Under the pieces are notes generated by a model. That model was not told the DNA's origin and made no database searches. It saw only the letters and a list, made by a program, of their open reading frames with translations. Positions 28,929 through 37,992 of a stretch of DNA of 64,000 bases are shown one piece after another. The translations under genes were made by a program, and so were the position numbers. This DNA comes from Pseudoxanthomonas suwonensis 11-1 (GTDB lineage: Bacteria > Pseudomonadota > Gammaproteobacteria > Xanthomonadales > Xanthomonadaceae): the NCBI RefSeq assembly GCF_000185965.1, contig NC_014924.1:2046001-2110000 (forward strand). The letters run 5' to 3'. How positions within the stretch are numbered: position 1 is the first letter of the stretch; every line of letters begins with the position of its first letter.

Positions 28929-29849
28929 TCAGGCGGCCGGCGGGTCCTCGCCCTCGGGTTCGAAGAAGCTCCAGCGCACCACCGGGAACTGCGCCTTCAG
29001 CGCGCGCTCGACCTGGTCGATGTCCTCGAGCATGGCCGGGCCATCGTGCGAACGGCGCATGCGCGCGTGGGTGGACACCAGGACGTCGCTGCCCTGCTGC
29101 AGGGTGATCACGTGCAGCACCTCGGAAATCTCCGGGCGCCCGGCCAGGAATTCGCTGATCTGCTTCTGCAGGAACGGGTCCACGCTCTGGCCGATCAGCA
29201 TGGCCTTGACCTCGATCGCCACCAGCACCGCGACCACGATCAGCAGCAGGCCGATGCCGATGGTGCCCAGCGCGTCCCACAGCGGATTGCCGGTGGCCAC
29301 CGTCAGCAACACCGCGGCCAGCGCCAGCACCAGGCCGGCCAGGGCCGCCAGGTCCTCGCCGAAGATCACCACCAGCTCGGCCTGGCGGCTCTCGCGGAAC
29401 CACTCCCACAGCGAGCGCCCGCCGCGGACCTTGTTGATCTCCTGCAGGCAGGCGCGCATGGAGATGCCCTCTGCGACGATGGCGAACACCAGCACGCCGG
29501 CGGCCCACCACCACTGCTCCAGCGGCCCGGGATGCTGCAGCTTGTGCACGCCTTCGTAGACCGAGAACATGCCGCCGACGCTGAACAGCATCACCGCCAC
29601 CAGGAAGGACCAGAAGTAGATCGCACGGCCATAGCCGAGCGGGTATTCCGGCGTCACCGGCCGCCGCGACTGGCGCAGGCCCAGCAGCAGCAGGAGCTGG
29701 TTGCCGCAGTCGGCGAAGGAGTGGACGGTCTCGGCCAGCATCGCGCCGGAACCGGTCACGAAGGCCGCCACGCCCTTGGCCACGGCGATGGACAGGTTGG
29801 CGCCAAGCGCGAAGAAGATCGCGCGGGTGGAGTCTCCGTTTCCTGCCAT
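28929..29849 (-). CDS. Cation diffusion facilitator (CDF) family transporter
   Basis: The 306-residue protein has about six transmembrane helices. The TM2 metal-site region reads ETVHSFADCGNQ and the TM5 region reads FGEDLAALAGL, followed by a C-terminal cytoplasmic domain (LHVITLQQGSDVLVSTHARM). This is the COG0053 type; substrates in the family include zinc, iron and manganese, and cannot be chosen from sequence. The ATG at 29847-29849 is preceded by GGAA. It is divergent from the GNAT gene. Confidence 0.87.
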   Translation of the reverse strand: MAGNGDSTRAIFFALGANLSIAVAKGVAAFVTGSGAMLAETVHSFADCGNQLLLLLGLRQSRRPVTPEYPLGYGRAIYFWSFLVAVMLFSVGGMFSVYEGVHKLQHPGPLEQWWWAAGVLVFAIVAEGISMRACLQEINKVRGGRSLWEWFRESRQAELVVIFGEDLAALAGLVLALAAVLLTVATGNPLWDALGTIGIGLLLIVVAVLVAIEVKAMLIGQSVDPFLQKQISEFLAGRPEISEVLHVITLQQGSDVLVSTHARMRRSHDGPAMLEDIDQVERALKAQFPVVRWSFFEPEGEDPPAA

Positions 29850-29935
29850 CGTCGGTTCCGCTCCAGGGGGGCGCGCGGAGTCTAGCAAGCCGCCCCGGCT
29901 CCCCGCGTGCAGCCCGATGTGGGAATATCGGGGCC

Positions 29936-30481
29936 ATGCCACGCAACCGGCTCCCCCCCTGGCACGAGGAATTCGTGCTGCCCAACCGCAGGGCCATCCT
30001 GATCCGTCCGATCCGCCCGGAGGACGCCGCGCCGCTGCACGCCGCATTCGGCCTGCTGGGGCCGGGCGAGATCCGAGTGCGCTTTGGCGGCACCGACGGC
30101 GAGCTGGACCTGGAGGCGGCCGGACAGATGGCCCGCCCGGATCCGCGCCAGGAACTGCTGCTGGTCGGCGCGGAACCCTTTGCCCCGGGCGAGGCGATGA
30201 TCGCCGCCCTCGGCCGCGCCCGCCGGGTGCCCGGCACCCGCGAGGCCGAGTGCGCGATCCTGCTGGCCCGCTACGTGGCCGGCCTGGGCCTGGGCCGGCA
30301 CCTGCTGCAGAAGCTGGTGAAGTGGGCCCGCGGCCGCTCGGTGGAACGCCTGTTCGGCGACATCCCGGCAACCAACACGCCCATGCGCGAACTGGCCGAT
30401 TCCATGGGCTTCCAGGTCGACCCGGATGCCGACGTCCCGCCCGGCCTGGTCCGGGTGGTGCTGGACCTGGGCCGCGACTGA
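29936..30481 (+). CDS. GNAT acetyltransferase resembling the Pat catalytic domain
   Basis: The 181-residue protein starts its domain with ILIRPIRPEDAAPL, the opening of the GNAT domain found at the C-terminus of the protein acetyltransferase Pat/YfiQ. The acetyl-CoA loop reads VAGLGLGRHLL. The large acyl-CoA synthetase-like part of Pat is absent. A GAATAT hexamer lies seven bases before the ATG and there is no Shine-Dalgarno. Protein lysine acetylation is a plausible but unproven role. Confidence 0.8.
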   Translation: MPRNRLPPWHEEFVLPNRRAILIRPIRPEDAAPLHAAFGLLGPGEIRVRFGGTDGELDLEAAGQMARPDPRQELLLVGAEPFAPGEAMIAALGRARRVPGTREAECAILLARYVAGLGLGRHLLQKLVKWARGRSVERLFGDIPATNTPMRELADSMGFQVDPDADVPPGLVRVVLDLGRD

Positions 30482-30553
30482 GCCGCTGCGTCCTGGCCGG
30501 ACGAGCCGGCCGGACACGGCCCGGCGACGGCCGGCGGCTACAATGGCCGGCTC

Positions 30554-33500
30554 ATGTCGTCGTCGAACCGAGCCGTGTCCTCCATTCCCCCGCTTCCCCG
30601 GCGTGGCCAGGCCCGCGCCTGGTGGAACGCGCCCGCCTCGCCCTCCGCGCTGGCCTGGCACCTGGTGCGCGCCGCCCGCGCCCATCCCGGTCCGCTGCTG
30701 TTCGTCGCCCGCGACACCCAGTCCGCGCACCAGGTCGAGGCCGACCTGCAGACCCTGCTCGGTAGCGACAGCGACCTGCCGGTAGTGCCGTTCCCGGACT
30801 GGGAAACCCTGCCCTACGACCGTTTCAGCCCGCACCCGGACATCATCAGCCAGCGCCTGGCCGCCCTGCAGCGCCTGCCGCGGCTGGAGCGCGGGATCGT
30901 GGTGGTGCCGGTGCAGACCCTGCTGCAGCGGCTGCCGCCGCTGCGCTACATCGCCGGCACCAGCTTCGACCTGGCCACCGGCCAGCGCCTGGACCTGGAC
31001 GCGGAGAAGCGCCGGCTGGAATCGGCCGGCTACCGCAACGTGCCGCAGGTGCTGGACCCGGGCGACTTCGCCGTGCGTGGCGGCCTGCTCGACGTCTATC
31101 CGATGGGCGCGCAGGCACCGCTGCGGATCGAGCTGCTGGACGACGAGATCGATTCGATCCGCAGCTTCGACCCGGAGAGCCAGCGCTCGCTGGACCGGAT
31201 CGAAGCGGTGCACATGCTGCCCGGGCGCGAGACGCCGATGGACGAGGCGAGCCTGGGGAGGGTAATGGACGCCCTGCGCGAGCGCTTCGACGTCGATACC
31301 CGGCGCAGCGCGCTGTACCAGGACCTCAAGGCCGGCATCGCCCCGGCCGGCATCGAGTACTACCTGCCGCTGTTCTTCCCGCCCGGGCGCGATGGCTCCG
31401 GGTCGACCGCCACCCTGTTCGACTACCTGCCGGTGAGCGTGCTGCCGGTGCTGGCCGACGGTGCCAGCGGCTGCGCCGACGCGTTCTGGCAGCAGACCGG
31501 CAACCGCTACGAACAGCGCCGGCACGACGTCGAGCACCCGGTGCTGCCGCCGGGCGAGCTGTACCTGCCACCGGACGCGCTGCGCGAGCAGCTCAACCGC
31601 GGCATCCGCATCGAGGTCTGCGGACCCGGGCACACCCATGCCGGCGATGCCGCCGCGCTGGGCGACCAGCCGGCGCCGGCGCTGCCGATCGCGCGGCCGG
31701 ACCAGCCGCGTGCCGGCGAGGCCCTGCGCGGTTTCCTGTCCAGCTACCCGGGCCGGGTGCTGGTCGCCGCTGATTCGCCCGGCCGCCGCGAGGCCCTGCT
31801 GGAAGTGCTGCAGGCTGCCGGGCTGCAGCCGAAGACCCTGGCCGGTTTCCCCGCCTTCCTCGAGGGCGAAGAGCGCTTCGGCCTGGCCGTCGCGCCGCTG
31901 GAGGACGGCTTCGCCCTGGACGACCCGCAGCTGGTGGTGCTCACCGAGCGCCAGCTGTTCCCCGAGCGCGCCACCCAGCCGCGCCGCGCGCGCCGCGCCG
32001 GCCGCGAGCCGGAAGCCATCATCCGCGACCTCGGAGAGCTGACCGAGGGTGCGCCCATCGTCCACGAGGACCACGGCGTGGGCCGTTACCGCGGCCTGGT
32101 GGCGATGGACATCGGCGGCATGCCCGGCGAGTTCCTGGACATCGAGTACGCCAAGGGCGACCGCCTGTACGTGCCGGTGACCCAGCTGCACCTGGTCAGC
32201 CGCTACTCCGGCGCCTCGCCGGAAACCGCGCCGCTGCACTCGCTGGGCGGCGAACAGTGGACGAAGGCCAAGCGCAAGGCGCAGGAGAAGGTCCGCGACG
32301 TGGCCGCCGAGCTGCTGGAGATCCAGGCCCGGCGCCAGGCCCGCGCCGGCCTTGCGCTGGACATCGACCGCGCCATGTACGAGGGCTTCGCCGCCGGCTT
32401 CCCGTTCGAGGAGACCCCGGACCAGCACGCCGCGATCGAGGCGGTGCTGCGCGACCTGCAGTCGAGCCAGCCGATGGACCGGGTGGTCTGCGGCGACGTC
32501 GGCTTCGGCAAGACCGAGGTCGCGGTGCGCGCGGCCTTCGCCGCGGCCAGTGGCGGCCGCCAGGTGGCGGTGCTGGTGCCCACCACCCTGCTGGCCGAGC
32601 AGCACTTCCGCAATTTCCGCGACCGCTTCGCCGACTGGCCGCTCAAGGTCGAGGTGCTGTCGCGCTTCAAGTCGAAGAAGGAAATCGAGGCGGAGCTGGA
32701 GAAGGTCGCACGCGGCGAGATCGACGTGATCGTCGGTACCCACCGCCTGCTGCAGCCGGACGTGAAGTTCAAGGACCTTGGCCTGGTCATCGTCGACGAG
32801 GAGCAGCGCTTCGGCGTGCGCCAGAAGGAGGCGCTGAAGGCGCTGCGCGCCAACGTGCACCTGCTGACCCTGACCGCCACCCCGATCCCGCGCACGCTCA
32901 ACATGGCCATGGCCGGCCTGCGCGACCTCAGCATCATCGCCACCCCGCCGCCGAACCGGCTGGCGGTGCAGACCTTCGTCGTGCCCTGGGACGACAACCA
33001 GCTGCGCGAGGCCTTCCAGCGCGAGCTCTCGCGCGGCGGCCAGCTGTACTTCCTGCACAACGACGTTGAAAGCATGGGCCGGATGCAGAAGCAGCTGGCC
33101 GAGCTGGTGCCGGAGGCGCGCATCGGCGTCGCCCACGGACAGATGCCCGAGCGCGAGCTGGAGCGGGTGATGCTCGACTTCCAGAAACAGCGCTTCAACG
33201 TGCTGCTGGCCTCGACCATCATCGAGTCCGGCATCGACATCCCCAACGCCAACACCATCGTCATCAACCGCGCCGACAAGTTCGGCCTGGCCCAGCTGCA
33301 CCAGCTGCGCGGCCGCGTCGGCCGCTCGCACCACCGCGCCTACGCCTACCTGCTGGTGCCGCCGGACCGCCGCGCGATGAGCCCGGACGCGGAGAAGCGC
33401 CTGGACGCGATCGCCTCGATGGACGAGCTGGGCGCCGGCTTCACCCTGGCCACCCACGACCTGGAGATCCGCGGCGCCGGCGAACTGCTGGGCGAGGACC

Positions 33501-34054
33501 AGAGCGGCCAGATGGCCGAGGTCGGCTTCAGCCTCTACACCGAGCTGCTGGAGCGTGCGGTGCGCAGCATCCGCCAGGGCAAGCTGCCCGACCTGGACGC
33601 CGGCGAGGAGGAACGCGGCGCCGAGGTCGTGCTCAACGTGCCGGCGCTGATCCCGGAGGACTACCTGCCGGACGTGCACACCCGCCTGACCCTGTACAAG
33701 CGCATTTCCAGCGCGCGCGACAGCGAGGCCCTGCGCGAGCTGCAGGTGGAGATGATCGACCGCTTCGGCCTGCTGCCGGACGCGGTCAAGAACATGTTCG
33801 CCATCGCCGAACTGAAGCGGCAGTGCGACGCGCTGGGCATCCGCAAGCTGGAGCTTGGCGAGAACGGCGGCCGCATCGTGTTCGAGGCCAAGCCGCGGGT
33901 CGATCCCATGTCGGTGATCCGCATGATCCAGCAGCAGCCCAAGCTCTATGCGATGGACGGTCCCGACAAGCTCAAGGTACGCGTGCCACTGCCCGAGGCC
34001 GGCGACCGCTTCAACGCCGCCCGCGGCCTGCTGACGGCCCTCTCCCCCAACTGA
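30554..34054 (+). CDS. mfd: Transcription-repair coupling factor Mfd
   Basis: The 1166-residue protein has the Mfd order: UvrB-like N-terminal region, RNA polymerase interaction domain starting near 504 (EDHGVGRYRGL), helicase motor with Walker A GDVGFGKTE near 648 and DEEQ near 746, translocation motif region, and C-terminal TRCF domain. Length is normal. It displaces stalled RNA polymerase and recruits UvrA. The ATG has no Shine-Dalgarno; TACAAT at 30539-30544 lies nine bases upstream, so the transcript may have little or no leader. Confidence 0.97.
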   Translation: MSSSNRAVSSIPPLPRRGQARAWWNAPASPSALAWHLVRAARAHPGPLLFVARDTQSAHQVEADLQTLLGSDSDLPVVPFPDWETLPYDRFSPHPDIISQRLAALQRLPRLERGIVVVPVQTLLQRLPPLRYIAGTSFDLATGQRLDLDAEKRRLESAGYRNVPQVLDPGDFAVRGGLLDVYPMGAQAPLRIELLDDEIDSIRSFDPESQRSLDRIEAVHMLPGRETPMDEASLGRVMDALRERFDVDTRRSALYQDLKAGIAPAGIEYYLPLFFPPGRDGSGSTATLFDYLPVSVLPVLADGASGCADAFWQQTGNRYEQRRHDVEHPVLPPGELYLPPDALREQLNRGIRIEVCGPGHTHAGDAAALGDQPAPALPIARPDQPRAGEALRGFLSSYPGRVLVAADSPGRREALLEVLQAAGLQPKTLAGFPAFLEGEERFGLAVAPLEDGFALDDPQLVVLTERQLFPERATQPRRARRAGREPEAIIRDLGELTEGAPIVHEDHGVGRYRGLVAMDIGGMPGEFLDIEYAKGDRLYVPVTQLHLVSRYSGASPETAPLHSLGGEQWTKAKRKAQEKVRDVAAELLEIQARRQARAGLALDIDRAMYEGFAAGFPFEETPDQHAAIEAVLRDLQSSQPMDRVVCGDVGFGKTEVAVRAAFAAASGGRQVAVLVPTTLLAEQHFRNFRDRFADWPLKVEVLSRFKSKKEIEAELEKVARGEIDVIVGTHRLLQPDVKFKDLGLVIVDEEQRFGVRQKEALKALRANVHLLTLTATPIPRTLNMAMAGLRDLSIIATPPPNRLAVQTFVVPWDDNQLREAFQRELSRGGQLYFLHNDVESMGRMQKQLAELVPEARIGVAHGQMPERELERVMLDFQKQRFNVLLASTIIESGIDIPNANTIVINRADKFGLAQLHQLRGRVGRSHHRAYAYLLVPPDRRAMSPDAEKRLDAIASMDELGAGFTLATHDLEIRGAGELLGEDQSGQMAEVGFSLYTELLERAVRSIRQGKLPDLDAGEEERGAEVVLNVPALIPEDYLPDVHTRLTLYKRISSARDSEALRELQVEMIDRFGLLPDAVKNMFAIAELKRQCDALGIRKLELGENGGRIVFEAKPRVDPMSVIRMIQQQPKLYAMDGPDKLKVRVPLPEAGDRFNAARGLLTALSPN

Positions 34055-34110
34055 TTCCCCGACTGATCACCCAACCGGTCTCCCGACCAGGCGCCCCCAC
34101 GCCTAACGCC

Positions 34111-34716
34111 ATGTTCGATCCGTCCCTTGCACCGCCGCTGCCCGGCGGTGCCAGCGCTCCGCTCCGCGTCCTTTCCCTGGCCCTCGAACAGAGGGACGCC
34201 TACACCGAAGGTCATTGCGACCGGGTCTGCCGGCTCGCCTTCCTGCTCGGCCGGCGCTTCGACCTGGACGCCGTGCGCCTGGGCCACCTCGCCCTCGCCG
34301 CGCGCTTCCACGACGCCGGCAAGATCGGCGTGCGCGACGAGGTGCTGCTGCACCCCGGCCAGCTCGACGCGCCCGCACGCGAGGACATGCGCATGCATGC
34401 GGTCTTCGGCGAACGGCTGTTCCTGGCCACCGGACGCGAGGATGCCGCGGATGTCGCCCGCCTCATCCGCCACCACCACGAGGCCTTCGACGGCAGCGGC
34501 TATCCGGATGGCCTGGCCGGCGAAGCGATCCCGCTGGAAGTGCGCATCCTCAGCGTGGCCGACGGCTACGACGCCATGACCTCGGCCCGCCCGTACCGCG
34601 GCGCCATGCCGTCGAAGCGTGCGATGGAGACCCTCGCCGGCGAGCGCGGCCAGCGCATCGACCCCGAGGTCTACCGCCAGCTGCAGGCGGTACTGCGCGC
34701 CGGCCCGGACATCTGA
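34111..34716 (+). CDS. Stand-alone HD-GYP domain phosphodiesterase
   Basis: The 201-residue protein consists almost only of an HD-GYP domain: H35 in the first helix (YTEGHCDRVC), H67-D68 (FHDAGKIG), HHHEAFDGSGYPDGL with GYP at 130-132, and SVADGYDAMTS. These residues form the metal site of c-di-GMP phosphodiesterases. No receiver or sensor domain is attached. It follows mfd by 56 bases and is convergent with the PLD gene. Confidence 0.9.
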   Translation: MFDPSLAPPLPGGASAPLRVLSLALEQRDAYTEGHCDRVCRLAFLLGRRFDLDAVRLGHLALAARFHDAGKIGVRDEVLLHPGQLDAPAREDMRMHAVFGERLFLATGREDAADVARLIRHHHEAFDGSGYPDGLAGEAIPLEVRILSVADGYDAMTSARPYRGAMPSKRAMETLAGERGQRIDPEVYRQLQAVLRAGPDI

Positions 34717-34726
34717 GCGGCGCGGC

Positions 34727-36295
34727 CTAGAGCTGGGATTCCACCGGCAGCCAGCCGATCGCATGCGCGGCGGCGCGCTGCCAGGCCTTGGCCTCCGGCT
34801 CGCGGTCCCAGGTCACCGGCGGCTGCGCGGCCTCGTCGTGCCAGCGCAGTTCGCCGCCCTCCAGGTCCAGCCGGTAGGCGATCTCCGGCGCGGTCTTGGC
34901 CGCGTACAGCGCCTCGAGCTCGGCTGCCGCTCCGGGGTGCTCGAACAGCAGGCCCATCTCGGTGTTGAGGTTCATCGAGCGCGGATCGAGGTTGAACGAG
35001 CCGATGAAGCCATGGCGGCCATCGGCGACATAGGCCTTGGTGTGCAGGCTGGCGCCGCTGGAGCCGAACAGGCTGGTGTTGACCGCGCCGTGCGGCTTGA
35101 GCTCGTACAGCGCGATCCCCGCCCGCAGCAGCGGCACGCGGTAGCCGGAGTAGCCGCCATGGACCGCAAGCACGTCGTTGGCCGCCAGCGAGTTGGTGAG
35201 GATGCTGATCTCCACGCCGCGCCTGCGCATGTTCGCGAACCATTCCACCCCGGCATCGCCCGGCACGAAGTACGGCGAGATCAGCTTGAGGTCGCGCTCG
35301 GCGGTATCGACCCGCTCGACCAGCACCGGCGTCATCCAGTCCGGTCCCGGGGTCGCGCCCTCGGCCTTCCGCGGCGGATCGGAAACCAGCGTGGCCTTGT
35401 CGGTCCAGTGCACCACGCGATTGCCCTGCAGCAGCTCGCGGATCCGCTCGGAAGCGCGCAGGCGCTCGAGGTACGGGCCGGCGCGGTCGGACTCCAGGCC
35501 GGCGCCGAGGCTTTCCCGCACCTTGTCCAGGGCGTCGGGCTCGGCCTCGGCCAGCGCCGCCAGCGGGATGGCGCTGGCGCTGTTCCAGTAGCTGTCGAAC
35601 ACCGCCTCGGCCTGGCGCGCGGCGGTACCGACCACGGCCACGTCGGTGTCCATGAAGTTCACGTCGGCGGCGGCATCGAAGTACTCGTCGCCGATGTTGC
35701 GCCCGCCGACCACCGCGACCCGGCCGTCGGCCAGCCAGATCTTGTTGTGCATGCGCCGGTTGAGGCTGAAGAAGCGCAGCAGCAGTTCCGCACCACGGGC
35801 CAGGGTGCCCTCGCGCGACCGTGTGGGGTTGAACAGCCGCACCTCGATCAGCGGGTGGCTGTCCAGCGACGCCAGCACCGAGTGGCTGCCATGCACGTTC
35901 ATGTCGTCCAGCAGCAGGCGCACGCGCACGCCGCGATCGGCGGCCAGCAGCGCCTCGTGGTGCAACATGTTGCCGGTGAAGTCGTCGTGCCAGATGTAGT
36001 ACTGCAGGTCCAGGCTGCGGCCGGCCGAGCGCGCGGTCATCGCGCGCACGGCGAAGGCGTCCAGGTTGTCGCCCAGGATCACCATGCCGGTCTGCCCGGG
36101 ACGTGCATCGGTGAGCGGCGCCACGGCGCGGTCGATCGGGGTCTGGTCCCCGGCCAGCGGCAGCGCCATCACCACCTCGCCGCGCGCGCTCTCGGCGAAG
36201 CGGCCATAGAAGTAGAGCGACAGCACCGAAGCCAGGGCGAACACGGCCAGGCCGATGGACAGACACTTGAGCACCTTCTTCGCCTTCGCCTTCAT
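34727..36295 (-). CDS. Phospholipase D family protein, ClsC/YmdC-like cardiolipin synthase
   Basis: The 522-residue protein has an N-terminal transmembrane helix (about 12-30) and two HKD motifs: H183-x-K185-D190 followed by GGRN, and H418-x-K420-D425 followed by GSFNLDPRS. This domain pair and length match the ClsC-type cardiolipin synthases; a secreted phospholipase is less likely. The ATG at 36293-36295 was chosen because it opens a basic plus hydrophobic anchor. Confidence 0.88.
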   Translation of the reverse strand: MKAKAKKVLKCLSIGLAVFALASVLSLYFYGRFAESARGEVVMALPLAGDQTPIDRAVAPLTDARPGQTGMVILGDNLDAFAVRAMTARSAGRSLDLQYYIWHDDFTGNMLHHEALLAADRGVRVRLLLDDMNVHGSHSVLASLDSHPLIEVRLFNPTRSREGTLARGAELLLRFFSLNRRMHNKIWLADGRVAVVGGRNIGDEYFDAAADVNFMDTDVAVVGTAARQAEAVFDSYWNSASAIPLAALAEAEPDALDKVRESLGAGLESDRAGPYLERLRASERIRELLQGNRVVHWTDKATLVSDPPRKAEGATPGPDWMTPVLVERVDTAERDLKLISPYFVPGDAGVEWFANMRRRGVEISILTNSLAANDVLAVHGGYSGYRVPLLRAGIALYELKPHGAVNTSLFGSSGASLHTKAYVADGRHGFIGSFNLDPRSMNLNTEMGLLFEHPGAAAELEALYAAKTAPEIAYRLDLEGGELRWHDEAAQPPVTWDREPEAKAWQRAAAHAIGWLPVESQL

Positions 36296-36562
36296 CGCGC
36301 CCCAGCCCCTGGATTGGTGGACGGATTGTAGGTGCATGGGCGCGAGGACAGCGCATGGGCCTGCCCGCCCCCGGCGGCCCCGGCAGCGCAGGGACACCGG
36401 CCGTGCCGCGAGCCTGGCCGGACCTGCCTGCCCGCGTTGACCGTGCGCTGGCATGCCCGGGAGAATCGGGCCGCCCTGCCCCTGGCGACCCCACCAGGCC
36501 CGGAGGCGCCGCCGGCTACGGCGGCTGTCCCGTTGGCAGCCTGTCACCCGACGGAGGAGAGG

Positions 36563-36631
36563 ATGTCCAGCACTGGAACACTGTTGGCACCGGCCCGCGC
36601 ACCGGTGCCCGGATCCGGGGTCGCCGCATGA
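36563..36631 (+). CDS. Small 22-codon ORF coupled to the GNAT gene
   Basis: An ATG at 36563 follows a strong Shine-Dalgarno (GGAGG, 5-base spacing). The 22-residue product (MSSTGTLLAPARAPVPGSGV and two Ala) stops in a TGA that overlaps the ATG of the GNAT gene as ATGA. The GNAT start itself has no good ribosome-binding site, so its translation may depend on this ORF. The 266 bases upstream, back to 36296, hold nothing else I can recognise. The peptide resembles nothing I recognise. Confidence 0.45.
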   Translation: MSSTGTLLAPARAPVPGSGVAA

Positions 36632-37092
36632 GCCTTCATATCCGCCAGGACGATCTCTCCTCGCCCGAGGTGCAGGCACTGGTCGCCGAGCACCTGGCCG
36701 GCATGCATGGCAATTCGCCGCCGGGCCACGTCCACGCGCTGGCGATCGACAGCCTGCGTGCGCCCGGGGTCACCTTCTGGACCGCCTGGGACGATGGCGC
36801 CCTGTGCGGCTGTGGCGCGCTGAAGGAACTGGACGCGCGCAGCGGCGAGATCAAGTCGATGCGCACGCGCGCGGCCTTCCTGCGCCGCGGCGTCGGCCAG
36901 GCGCTGCTGGACCGGATCGTGGCCACGGCACGCGAACGCGATTACGCGCGCCTGCTGCTGGAAACCGGCGCGGGCCCGGCCTTCGATCCGGCGCATGCGC
37001 TGTACCTGCGCAACGGCTTTTCCTGGTGCGACGCATTCGGCGACTACGTGGCCACGGACTTCAACGTGTTCATGGCCCGCGGCCTGGATTGA
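36628..37092 (+). CDS. GNAT family N-acetyltransferase
   Basis: The 154-residue single-domain GNAT has the acetyl-CoA loop RRGVGQALLDRIVATARE and the following LLLETG strand. LYLRNGF near the end is the usual C-terminal signature. The substrate is unknown; the short CGCGALKEL region is typical of small-molecule GNATs. Its ATG overlaps the stop of a short ORF with a strong Shine-Dalgarno. Confidence 0.85.
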   Translation: MSLHIRQDDLSSPEVQALVAEHLAGMHGNSPPGHVHALAIDSLRAPGVTFWTAWDDGALCGCGALKELDARSGEIKSMRTRAAFLRRGVGQALLDRIVATARERDYARLLLETGAGPAFDPAHALYLRNGFSWCDAFGDYVATDFNVFMARGLD

Positions 37093-37151
37093 ACCTCGCG
37101 CAGGCGCGGCCGGCGTATCCTGCGACCAGGAACGCGAACAGGAGAGCGCCG

Positions 37152-37531
37152 ATGCCCCTCGTTACCGTCACCGTCCGCAAGCCGAAGCCGGACACCTTCA
37201 AGTCCGGCGTGCTCGACGCCGTACACGCCGCCCTGGTCGCATCCGGGTCCCCGAGACCGACCGTTTCCAGCGGGTGATCGAGCTGGACGCGGCCGACTTC
37301 CGCTACGACCCCAGCTATCCCGACGTCGGCTCGCCACGCGGCGAGGACTTCGTCCTGGTCGAGATCCTGTGGTCGGTAGGCCGCAGCGTGAAGGTGAAGA
37401 GGCGGCTGCTGGCCGACCTGATGGAACGGCTGGCAGCGCAGGGCCTGGATCCGGAGCAGGTGATGGTGTGCTTCAAGGAAACCAGCTGGGAGAACTGGTC
37501 CTTCGCGGGCGGGCGGCTGATCCACACCTGA
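37152..37531 (+). pseudogene. Tautomerase family gene with a -1 frameshift
   Basis: GGAGAG precedes the ATG at 37152, and the frame starts MPLVTVTVRKPKPDTFKSG, with the catalytic-type Pro2 of the 4-oxalocrotonate tautomerase/MIF group. It stops early at 37275-37277. From about 37244 the conserved continuation (VPETDRFQRVIEL, then EILWSVGRSVKVKRRL, ending FAGGRLIHT) is in the next frame. Adding one G to the GGG at 37244-37246 restores a 126-residue protein. This is either a real recent frameshift or a base-call error. Confidence 0.85.
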
Positions 37532-37586
37532 CGGCCCGCGCTGCCCGCGCCAGCCTCCCCCCTGCCGCCCCCGCACCGGAGCCCGC

Positions 37587-37676
37587 ATGCCGATCCGCAG
37601 TGCCACCCGGGTCGGATTCAAGCAGGACCGCTGGATCGACGTCGGCTACTGGCAGTTGCTGCTGCAGCCGGCCTGA
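37587..37676 (+). pseudogene. C-terminal remnant of a phosphinothricin-type acetyltransferase
   Basis: A 29-codon frame reads RVGFKQDRWIDVGYWQL, which closely resembles the C-terminal strand pattern (VGxKFxRWxDVxYWQ) of PAT-like GNATs. The rest of such a gene is absent. It lies antisense to the 3' end of the DUF3325 frame. Confidence 0.5.
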
Positions 37677-37992
37677 CCGCGGCGCCGGCCCACGGCACCA
37701 GCCAGCGCATCCAGCGCGCACGCCAGGCCAGGGTGAACGCCACCGCCAGCGCTCCTGCGGCCAGGGCCATCACCCACACCAGCACGGCCATGCTGGCGTG
37801 GTCGGCGGCCAGCGCCGCCAGCAGCGCAGCTGCCAGCGCCACGCCGCCAAGCACCCGCAACAGGCGGGCCTGGCCCGGCGCCAGCGCCCTGCCCCAGGCC
37901 TGGCGTGCGTGCGCTTCCATCGCCAGCGCCAGCCAGCCCAGGCCGACGACACAGCCCAGCAGGGTCGCCAGATGCAGGACGGCGTCAGGCAC
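37618..37992 (-). CDS. DUF3325 family membrane protein, iron-uptake operon
   Basis: The 124-residue protein has about three hydrophobic helices and matches the small DUF3325 proteins found beside PepSY proteins in siderophore-receptor operons. The GTG at 37990-37992 has GGGGAG seven bases upstream and overlaps the end of the PepSY gene by eight bases. The last 20 or so residues are Ala/Ser/Arg-rich and lie antisense to the acetyltransferase remnant, so the natural stop may have been lost. Function unknown. Confidence 0.75.
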   Translation of the reverse strand: MPDAVLHLATLLGCVVGLGWLALAMEAHARQAWGRALAPGQARLLRVLGGVALAAALLAALAADHASMAVLVWVMALAAGALAVAFTLAWRARWMRWLVPWAGAAVRPAAAATASSRRRSSGPA

